Assembly: GCA_002946415.1 (NCBI GenBank)
Contig: NJPS01000018.1
Span: 79,571 to 143,570 of the forward strand
Source: Rutstroemia sp. NJR-2017a BVV2
Lineage: Eukaryota; Ascomycota; Leotiomycetes; Helotiales; Rutstroemiaceae
Direction: 5' to 3'
DNA: 64,000 bases
The first letter of the stretch is position 1. Each line of letters starts with the position of its first letter. Below, piece after piece: positions 11,453 to 19,627 of this stretch. The notes beneath the pieces were generated by a model. That model had not been told where the DNA came from, searched no databases, and saw nothing but the letters and a program-made list of their open reading frames with translations. A program made the position numbers and the translations under genes.

Positions 11453-13051
11453 TCAAAGGCATTGAGAGTAATACGGGTTCGAGAAGGTACATTTATACGG
11501 TGTTGCACATTTCGCAGGGCCAGTATACCCTGTGCCTCCGCACTGTCCCCAATGTGTCTGTGTCGCTCCAGGAGAGGAGGTCGTCGTAGTTGCTGGTTTT
11601 GAAGTTGTCGTCGGGGAGGATTTGGTAGTAGAAACAGAAGAAGAGGTGGAGGATTTGGTAGTAGAAACAGAAGAAGAGGTGGAGGATTTGGTAGTAGAAA
11701 CTGAAGAAGAGGTGGAGGAAGAAGATGGTCCAGAGCCTCCGCTCCCAGTTCCATTGAAAGTGGACCCAATATCGCCCCAACGAATATTAGAGTACGTAAC
11801 ATAAGCTTCGGGAGTCTGAGCCTGAATCTTTGCTGGGTCACCTGCAGTGCTGCTGCAAGGTCCATTGCTTCCGCTGTCAAGCCAATTCATGAACTGGCCG
11901 TTGTCATTCCAGATACTGAGGACCAAAACCATGCCTCGACCTAAAGCTTCGCCCATCGTTTTCAAGCCCCCAAGACTGGCAGCCGAGCTATCAGACGAAT
12001 CACACCATGCTGCGGTGATCGAGTCCATACCAGACGAGGAGACGGCATTCTGAATGATTTTGCCGTTTTGAATATACAGACGACGAATCTCCGAGAGTGT
12101 ACCGGTCGTGGTATTGTCATTGGTGTAGAATTGCGTGATGACAGTCATAGGCTCAAGAGTATTGACAGTATCACCGTTACCATAGTAGCTAGTTTTGCCC
12201 ATTGCATAAGGATTGAATCCGCAGCCACCCTTGTCACATGTGTCACCTACGCATGGATGTGGTGTGAGAGCGGTGGCATTTGCGTTTGCCTATGTATCTT
12301 ATTAGTATGATAAAGGGCCAGATAGAGCTCAATAGTTTCGGCCCTTGGACCTCTCGCAGAAAATCGCAAGATTTCAAGGAAATAAGCTTACCTCCCAGAT
12401 GTCCATCTCATTGCAGCAATATCCTGTATGGTTGGTGTTGAGAGTACCGTTAGTCCAGGTCTGGACAGGACATTGCGCATCACAATACCCTGCACCGTAA
12501 GTAGCACCAGCAGGATTATAGGCAGAGCGGCCACCACTTGCGTCCATCTCCGAAAGATACAATGCGCCGTTCTCGCCACAAACAAGGGTCGATACATCAA
12601 CATCGAATCGAAGTTCTTGGCCCAGAAGTTGGAGCATCTCATAGTTGCCGTCGGGGCCCAAGAGGTAGGTTCGCGGAGATACGCTACTGATCGTACCAGC
12701 ACTCTCGACAAACTGAGTCAGTGTCAAAGCGTCGCCATTGACGGTGATACCAGCCGCAGTATAATTGGCACCTTCGACAACACAGTTTGCTGAACATTCT
12801 GCTTCGTTCGGACACAATGTTGAGTTGATACCACTGGAAGTGGTGCAAGATGAGTAGCCTTCTGTGGTATGAATCCAGCGATAATTATAATCTAAAACAA
12901 CCGATGTGTTTTGCTGAACACAGCCTCCAGCAGTAGTACATTTCCAGGTCGGCAACGAGGGATTGACATTCGGTGTGACCGTTCCTATTTGCTGGCCTAT
13001 GGCAAGAGGAAGGACAGCTGCCAATGCTGTAAAGACGAGGTTTGGAGCCAT
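11453..13051 (-). CDS. egl1: GH7 endo-beta-1,4-glucanase I with C-terminal CBM1
   Basis: Two exons (13051-12392 and 12289-11453, with a 102-bp intron) encode 498 residues. The protein is a secreted cellulase that cuts internal bonds of cellulose. After the signal peptide ([19 protein letters not shown]), the mature protein begins [19 protein letters not shown], closely matching the start of Trichoderma EG I (Cel7B). Further family landmarks are [33 protein letters not shown] and [19 protein letters not shown]. The catalytic block is [14 protein letters not shown], with nucleophile and acid/base Glu in the E-x-D-x-x-E motif split exactly by the intron. The loop set resembles endoglucanase rather than cellobiohydrolase. 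A Ser/Thr linker with three 11-residue repeats precedes CBM1 ([13 protein letters not shown]...YYSQCL). The symbol follows the fungal convention for this orthology, which is inferred. Confidence 0.92.
11618..11716 (-). repeat. Three 33-bp tandem repeats in the endoglucanase linker
   Basis: Exact head-to-tail units at 11618-11650, 11651-11683 and 11684-11716. Only one base differs, in the third copy. They encode repeats of [11 protein letters not shown] in the O-glycosylated linker between the GH7 and CBM1 modules. Near-identity suggests recent slippage, so linker length is probably polymorphic. Confidence 0.9.
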
Positions 13052-13135
13052 GATTGCTACACAGTAAAGAGCAGTTGAGTCCCTTGAATAATGGTTCCGA
13101 CAGAGTGGCCTTTGAAGATCTGAAAAGGCCTTGAG

Positions 13136-13529
13136 TATATATATGCCAACTATAGGTCTGGATCTCAGCCACGGAAGATCATGTTCCAGATAGGGTGATC
13201 CGCTGATACTGAATGAAGAACGCACGGCTGGAGTCATCATAGGAGATCACAATGGAAATTCTGGGGAAGTGCTGTCTGTCATCAGTAAGCCCCGGACTTT
13301 CACTCGGTCCGCTTAGCCGATAGTCTCTCATTGTAGGGAAAAGAAGACAGAAATTGCTTGGATTTCACTTATAGGCTACTCTTTGCGATGGGGAGCAGGG
13401 AGTCGGATAAAGGAGCCGCAAGATAGCCGAGAGGATAATTGCATGGCTTCGGTTGGCTGAACAAAATATTGATGGTTACTTGACTTACTCCAGCCCCAAA
13501 TCCCCGGTTGAGGGCTAAAGTATTTAGCC
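13136..13529 (-). promoter_or_regulatory. Endoglucanase promoter: TATA box, XlnR/Xyr1 palindrome, CreA-like sites
   Basis: A TATATATAT box at 13136-13144 lies 85 bp upstream of the ATG. A perfect inverted repeat, GGCTAAA-GTA-TTTAGCC, lies at 13513-13529, and a further GGCTAA (minus strand) at 13313-13318. GGCTAA(A) is the known core recognised by the xylanolytic/cellulolytic activator XlnR/Xyr1. Three SYGGRG matches, the consensus of the carbon-catabolite repressor CreA/CRE1, lie at 13261-13266, 13290-13295 and 13502-13507. The last abuts the palindrome. The sites are visible directly. Function is inferred from other cellulase promoters. Confidence 0.65.
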
Positions 13530-13594
13530 AGATCTCGGAATAGGTCCACTGCTTCCGATCACGACGAGAGATCATGTATCTGAAATTAAGCACG

Positions 13595-14180
13595 TAAACT
13601 TACCTCAGCATCCCTTCATACAATTGCAAATTTGTTTTCGGCCAATCCTCGGTCTTTCTTCAAAGTCCCACTATCGATGTATCCATGTAGACAAAATCAA
13701 GAATCGCAACCATTCAAAAGGTATGAGCACCTAAAAAGCGAATCTCTCGAATTACTTGTTCGAGGAGAACCTTTATGATTGTTGGAATCAAGGAAATACC
13801 GCTAACTTCAACTCGAGCTATAGGTTTGATTGTCAATCATTACCTATAGACCATCCTCCACCCACACAACGGCCATCAAAAATTCCCAGAAGCTCAGTCC
13901 AGGTGGTCCCGGCGGCGTCAAATTCCACTCACCCGCCGGATCTCGCGCCGACCCCCAGACACTTAGTCTCCTCAAGAGAGGGGTAGATGGAATACTTATT
14001 GCTGTGGGCACCGAGGTTAAGAGCCCAGTAGGCCATATCACTGGTATGTTGGATGAACTTGTTGCTATTTTACAGCTTCCTATTAAAGGTAAGTAGTGTC
14101 TTGCAATATAGTTCTTGCATTAGGCTTTTGATTATAAGTACAGTGATTATTCCTTAGAATTGAGATAGATATAAAAGGTC
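13595..14180. other. Intergenic, no supported gene
   Basis: Plus-strand open frames at 13756-13986 and 13830-14096 overlap in different frames and show no domain. The second ends in a hydrophobic stretch (TGMLDELVAILQLPIKGK) that could be a relic, but I cannot assign it. Confidence 0.4.
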
Positions 14181-14483
14181 CTAGTCTATATTCGCCTTTT
14201 CCATTTTCAAGACCCTTAAGTCTTCTTTCAATTTATTTTCCGTTTTCTTCAATTTAGCCAATGCCTCTTCGAGGGGCTTTTGTTTTGCGTAAATATCCTC
14301 TAAGTCTTCATTCTTACGATCGATCTGCTGTTGTTTCTCCATCTTCTTTGCAGCTATAGCTGCCGGGTCTGACGGGGATGAACGTTCTTTGCCGGAATTG
14401 GATGGGCCGGCAATTGGTACTGCTGGATGCCTCGAGGGCCGACGGTTTTCTCTGGGATTGGATGAATGATTGCCACGGCTTGC
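14181..14483 (-). CDS. Possible small coiled-coil protein or its 3' exon
   Basis: A minus-strand frame of 100 codons is open from 14483 to a TAG at 14181-14183. Its first half is Ser/Pro/Arg-rich (SSNPRENRRPSRHPAV). Its second half is strikingly charged with heptad spacing (KKMEKQQQIDRKNEDLEDIY, then KPLEEALAKLKKTENKLKED), a convincing coiled coil. The only in-frame Met is inside KKMEK. An ATG at 14487 is out of frame by one. This may therefore be a downstream exon, a frameshifted gene, or a short 48-residue protein. The composition is too structured to be a shadow, but no family is recognised. Confidence 0.35.
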   Translation of the reverse strand, partial: ASRGNHSSNPRENRRPSRHPAVPIAGPSNSGKERSSPSDPAAIAAKKMEKQQQIDRKNEDLEDIYAKQKPLEEALAKLKKTENKLKEDLRVLKMEKANID

Positions 14484-15634
14484 TCATGTTAGACAGAGTT
14501 GTTGATAGGATTGATCGAGTGTATATATGTTGGCTCTTGATGATAAGTAGGGAAAGTTGTTGATAGGATTGATATCGTACATATATTGGTTTCTAACAAG
14601 ATCTAAATGGCAAGGGAGTTAATAAGTACTCCCTACCCAGCTTACTATTGCCTAGGTAGGGAGGGCCTAGGTAGGTCTTTCACCAACAACTATACCCATT
14701 TATCATCTGAAACCAACACAGAGAAAACCCTCGACTCGAGAGGTTTTGAGAAGCAACAATTGCTGGTTCATCCACTTCCAGAGAAAACTCTCAACCCTTT
14801 TCAGGGTATCTAGTGTGTATAGGATGGAATACCGGTACATTAGTCTTACCGTGAGGTTAAATGCTTGTAGATATGCCTGGGTCTAGGTTTAAAAGTACTT
14901 GTACTATAGAAGGTAGCTAAATCTTCTTTGAGCCCTTCCGATTGAGGCGGTTGTTTTCTTTTGCTCTCGTATCAAAAGATGAGTGAGAAGGATAGAGACG
15001 GCTTTCATCGGATCTCTGGCTTCAAGACAGGAACACCTCACAACTCATAAATAATAAAGTCTTCGAGAAGTTATAGTTCAAGCGCCCGTACCAATCTAGA
15101 TGTGCTTATTCGTGCATACTTGCTTTCGAGGTCATCCATCCATCTCCCACCAGCTAGCTTAACTGTCTTCCCCGCGATGTCCGCCAGGATTATATCATGG
15201 TCCTCTAAAATGAATACGTTGCAAACCTTCTGATAAATCTTGGAGAAGAGAAGGAGAGAAACTCATCCAAATTTACCGTCTGCTCGCACACAATCCTAAG
15301 ATATCCACCTCCAACAAAACAGTAGACCGGGATAAATGTTCGTTCAATCGTTATGAATTTATCACATGTGCCCAGGTGCTATTGATACTTATTATTAGCT
15401 GGTGAAATGCCCCTCATTATCCCTTATCACAACTGAGATACTATCCCTTATTGCCCTCACAAAACATGAATGACATCATGATATGTATCCCAACCCAACC
15501 AACCCTTGTTTGTTTATGCACCTGCAAAGCTTCAAGTATCACCATCACCAACGCATTCCATCCCACCCAACCACCTGCACTCTCCAGACATCCCCCCTCC
15601 ATCAACCCATACCAACCCCACCCCCCAAGCTACC
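14484..15634. other. Intergenic with short local duplications
   Basis: No gene seen. An 18-bp direct repeat (GTTGTTGATAGGATTGAT) occurs near 14498 and 14549. A palindromic unit (CCTAGGTAGG) is repeated at about 14651-14675. The stretch before 15634 is C-rich and probably the 5' leader/promoter of the FUN14-like remnant. Confidence 0.4.
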
Positions 15635-15871
15635 ATGTCCCGCATCCTCCTCCGCTCACCCCTCCTCCGCCCACACATCGGTCTCAGTCTCGGTCTCGGC
15701 GTCGGGCTTTCCCTCCACTCCTACCAACTCCTGCATCAAAAACCAATGCGATGCGATTCTGGAGCCGTCCTGTCGAATGCATCGTACCAGAAAAACGCAG
15801 CGGTGCCGGTGACGAGAGATGGGGGGTTGAATCCGGCGGCTGTGAGGCAGATTAGTAGTGGAAGTATTATG
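15635..15871 (+). pseudogene. FUN14-family gene, first exon only
   Basis: An ATG at 15635 begins MSRILLRSPLLRPHIGLSLG, a mitochondrial-type N-terminus. It continues to DGGLNPAAVRQISSGSIM, which matches the start of the fungal FUN14 domain (an outer mitochondrial membrane family). The frame ends at a good donor (ATG/GTATGT at 15872). No downstream exon carrying the expected glycine-rich membrane segments (G-x-x-x-G, SKPLA) was found in the next 500 bp before the AA9 gene. Either the gene is truncated by rearrangement or the remaining exons are too diverged to see. The first 79 residues look intact. Confidence 0.6.
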
Positions 15872-16385
15872 GTATGTACCCATCTCAACAGTCTAGGTTT
15901 GCTGGGCTTGGATTTGCACACACGCGATGCGTGTGGAACTGAGAGGGAAGGAATAATAGGAGACGTACCCCGCGTTTGACCAAGTGTTGTTAATATACAA
16001 ACGGCAGTCATGGGGTATATCTCCGCCACTATTAATATATTTCGGCACTCGTCTCCGCATGATGTGCGAATGAAACAAGATCGTCAACATCAAGTCCATA
16101 TAATTCGCTACTCGGAACCACGGTTGGTGAACCTATTCAGCCGCTATCAATTACAACAAACTAATCGGACCTACCTCAGCCTGAAGTAATGAACACGAAA
16201 CTTCGACCAAGTTCGGAAGGTCGATGTACTTTGATCATTTCTTCCTCTCAAGTGACCTTTCGAGCCTCCAGAGACGTCGGTAATGAAATGAGACTAGAGA
16301 TGAGAGGAAGTATATAAGTCAACATGTCTCCCAAGATTTACAAACTGTTTTATCCAAATTCAAAACACTCTCTATCCCGCTCAAT
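15872..16385. promoter_or_regulatory. Spacer and AA9 promoter with TATA box
   Basis: This is the DNA after the broken FUN14 exon. A TATATAAG box at 16311-16318 lies 75 bp upstream of the AA9 ATG. No coding evidence was found on either strand. Confidence 0.55.
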
Positions 16386-17229
16386 ATGCAACTTCTTGCT
16401 GCTCTTCTAGCTTCAGCCTCCGTGGCGCACGCCCACTACAATTTCAATGCCTTGATATATGGTGGCACAACGCAAGCCGCTTGGCAGCAAGGTATGCTTT
16501 CTATCCCGTGTCCGTCCCGTTGCTGATGAGTCCACAGTACGCGAAAGATCCGATATGAACAGCCACGGACCAGTCCTAGACGTCTCTTTACTCGATATCC
16601 GCTGTGGGAAAGATGCTTCCACTGCCTTTGCACCGGGTATCTTGTCGGTAGCTGCTGGTCAGAGTCTTGGCTTTGTGGTTGATCCAAGTATCCAACATCC
16701 GGGTCCAAGTCTCGCATACCTAGCTAAGGTCCCAGCTGGGAAGACGGCTGCAAATTGGGATGGAAGTGGCGCTGTGTGGTTCAAGGTGTGGGAGCAAGGT
16801 CCAACAGCTTTGAATTCAAATGGAGGGAATTGGCCTTCAAGTGGTACTTGCTACTTGGTACTCGAGAGAGGACATTGCTGATAATGAATAGGTCTCAAGA
16901 CTCTTAACTTCACCATCCCGAAAGCTACACCGTCCGGCGACTACCTTGCGCGAATCGAACATATTGGTCTCCATGCCGCCAGCCAGAAGAACGGTGCTCA
17001 GTTCTATCTTTCTTGCGGACAGGTCACTGTAACAGGTGGCGGAAGTGGCACTCCAGGTCCGCTAGTTTCATTCCCAGGCGCCTACTCTGCGACCGATCCT
17101 GGAATTCTGATTCAGATATATTATCCTGTGGTACGTTGTCCCAGTCTGAGATGGGTTCGTATACATGCTAACTATGCTGTATAGCCTACCAGCTACACCA
17201 TTCCCGGCCCGAAGGTATGGACTGGATAG
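16386..17229 (+). CDS. AA9 lytic polysaccharide monooxygenase (former GH61)
   Basis: Four exons (16386-16491, 16538-16843, 16892-17130, 17185-17229) encode 231 residues. This is a secreted copper enzyme that oxidatively breaks cellulose. The signal peptide [16 protein letters not shown] is followed directly by [11 protein letters not shown], so the mature protein begins with the His that forms half of the copper histidine brace. The second brace His is in [15 protein letters not shown]. The outer-sphere His is in [10 protein letters not shown] and the Gln/axial Tyr in [10 protein letters not shown]. There is no CBM1. It ends shortly after PGPKVWTG, as many single-domain AA9 proteins do. All key residues are present, so it should be active. 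It belongs with the endoglucanase and esterase nearby. Confidence 0.92.
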
Positions 17230-17876
17230 ACGAGAGAGAGAAATTTCGAAACGTGGGTATATATGACAAGAGTGTGCGATTTTGACGATACAAATATTCT
17301 GGACTTCGAATTCTGTGGTTTGCTGTTACCTGAAGTGAGGTACCAAGCGTTATTACTGTACATACTTTCTGGAATTATATAACTTAACCAAACCATTTGC
17401 AACACATCACTATTGGCTCTCTCAAAACAGCCCACAGAAGTTCCTCTTGGTGTTTCATGTGGTATCATTAAAAAGGTAATTACATTGCGCGATAATTGGA
17501 TAAGGATGGGATACAGCATAGGTCTCTGATTTCTTCTTAAACTTCTGTCTGCTTCTCATGTTTTTTGAAGACAAAACAAGAGTGGTGAGGTTGAAACCAG
17601 AAATGGCGGGGCAGTCTGCCTTGCAGGGGTCCTCACCCCCACGTCAATATCCAGCATCTGTTGCGTTGTCTTTACTTGAACTATTTTCTTTTCATGCCTT
17701 GTTATCTCCTTCATATAATCTATATCTCTCAAACGTCGGTCTTTCTATAGCAGCCTATTGACAATAGCTGCGTAGGATTAGCCTCCCGTTATAGGCTCCT
17801 ATAGACCTCTCGAGGACTCGATTTAGGGCCTTAATGCTCAGCCTTGCCTCTTTGAAATGACACTCCTCGACTCAAA
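17230..17876. other. Intergenic, no gene seen
   Basis: Terminator side of the AA9 gene and the boundary to the accessory region. No recognisable frame or repeat. Confidence 0.5.
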
Positions 17877-18475
17877 ATGTCTTTCGGGTTCTCTATCGGC
17901 GATTTAGTGCTTCTCAGCCAACTGGCATATAACACAATCCAAAATTCACAGAAGGCATACAGTGAACACCATGAGCTGACCCGCGAAGTCACAAGCCTGC
18001 ACATAATGCTCCAGCGCCTGCAACGCGAAGTCGAGCGACCCAATTCCCTGATACGAGTCCCGGGCGATGGATGACTTGATAAGCTTCAAACAATTGTGCA
18101 AGGCTGCGAACGCCTATTGAAGGTCATTGACACTATTTGGGTCAAATATAATGGCATGGCAGAAGAGAAAAGGAGAATAATAAGGTTCAGGCTGAAGGTC
18201 AAATTTGGGAATGGAGAAATGATAGATATTGGCAAGATCAGGCAGGAACTATCGACGTATACATCTCCTTCCGATGGTGCTTGATCTCGTAGTGACCGCA
18301 GTCCAATATCTAGACTGTCTCCAGGGGAAGCCCAGAGTGTTGGTTCTGACACATCAAGCACCCACAAGCACATTTTACATTCCCGTGGATTTTCTTCCGG
18401 ATACTCACGCGTTTGATGAAAGCGCAGTCCGTCCGGCGCAGTCGTTTGAATCACATTGGCGGCGGTTGAGGTGAG
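17877..18475 (+). pseudogene. Decayed N-terminal part of a STAND/NLR-type fungal protein
   Basis: The frame starts MSFGFSIGDLVLLSQLAYNT and continues EHHELTREVTSLHIMLQRLQ, typical of the alpha-helical N-terminal (SesA/Helo-like) region found on many fungal STAND and signalling proteins. A TGA at about 18072 interrupts it. The same frame resumes with LDKLQTIVQGCERLLKVIDT and IRFRLKVKFGNGEMIDIGKI, then QELSTYTSPSDGA and a second TGA. Further sequence continues in another frame to about 18475 (a QYLDCLQGKPRVL stretch). Two stops and a frameshift make it a pseudogene. The family assignment is from pattern memory, and the downstream NTPase part is absent. Confidence 0.6.
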
Positions 18476-18757
18476 TGAGAAACACGCGTCGCACAATGAC
18501 AAGGATGTTGCCGTGGGCTCGTCTTTCACCAGTGAATTCATGGTAGAAAACGCAATTTGTCTTTGTAAAATCAACTCATAAGGACTAGTTGAATGCTGCG
18601 GAAACAAAAAGACGGCGACAATAATATGCAGAATATTTGTGATAATGCTGAACTACGATTTGTATTGTTGATGAGGAATAGATTACGGCCCGACTCCAGC
18701 CTGCTTAGGCGTCGGGTGGATTTTCGTAACTTGGGAAGACTTTGGTGGGGCCTTATA

Positions 18758-18916
18758 TACTTGGACGCCAGGATAAATACTTGTAGTCCCTGTTCTAGCA
18801 ACTATAACTTGTCAGCGACTCAGCTCGCAGAAACAACTTCTTTGTGTTATTTGATTGGCTAAAATTTAGATCGTGAAGCGATAGGGACTACAAGTATTTA
18901 TCCTTGCGTCCAAGTA
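18758..18916. mobile_element. Small inverted-repeat element (MITE), copy A
   Basis: A 159-bp element with inverted ends of about 36 bp: TACTTGGACGC.AGGATAAAT on the left and its complement on the right. A TA dinucleotide abuts the left end. The interior shares CAGCTCGCAGA, TTATTTGATTGGCTA and TTTAGATCGTG with copy C at 50.1 kb. It has no coding capacity, so it is non-autonomous. Confidence 0.85.
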
Positions 18917-19148
18917 CATCTGGAGCAAGGCTATTTATCTACCCGCTCTGTGTTAGGAGCTGTAGTTACGGGTTCTCGATGGAGGATTATCTAGGTTGAC
19001 AAAGAAAAGCGGGGTAATTGGAGGCTCCTAGCCCACTTTCGGTTCAAGTCTATTACTTTGGTTTATTCTAATGAACCCCGAAATCTGTAATTAGCCTATA
19101 AAGTAAGGTGGGGTACAGCTAAGTAAGGTTATACACGCTAGGAACTCC

Positions 19149-19306
19149 TACTTGGTCGCAAGGATAAATAAGTCCACCTCTAGTCGTTCCACACTCTAAC
19201 TTTGGACCAATAATATAACGCCGACAATGTCGTGTCTGCTAATTGATTGGTCACCAAACACCAGCCACAACGACTAGGGGGAATTATTTATCCTTGAGAC
19301 CAAGTA
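19149..19306. mobile_element. Small inverted-repeat element (MITE), copy B (variant interior)
   Basis: A 158-bp element with the same outer inverted repeat (TACTTGGTCGCAAGGATAAA and complement) but a different interior and a different inner arm (CTAGTCGTT/AACGACTAG). The flanks extend the inverted symmetry (CTCC/GGAG). Same family ends with a replaced core, a pattern typical of MITE subfamilies. Confidence 0.8.
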
Positions 19307-19627
19307 GGAGCTTACAGAAACTTCTAGGAACTTGAAACCATATTAAATTCTAGGCTATACTATATTTAGACGTGGTCAAACCACATGATTCCAAAATCAG
19401 GAATAATATTCCAATACTACTTAGGAATAAAGACCACTTTCATGCCACCATAGGGACAATGAGCGCAATCATTAAATACTACGAAAAAACAGGATGAAAC
19501 TCCATAGAACCTATAAGACAAACGGAAATTTTGTATAGCTACTACACAAGCGGCTCATTGTCCCTATTCGCACATCGTTGGACATCGCACCGCGATATCC
19601 GAAGCAGAACCTTCCAATATCAGCAAG

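Noticed and set aside
13756..14096. Two overlapping plus-strand frames as a small gene
   Set aside because: Neither has recognisable similarity. They use different frames over the same DNA.
15506..15634. Upstream ATG extension of the FUN14-like exon
   Set aside because: Adds a Pro/His/Ser-rich stretch. The ATG at 15635 begins a proper mitochondrial N-terminus.
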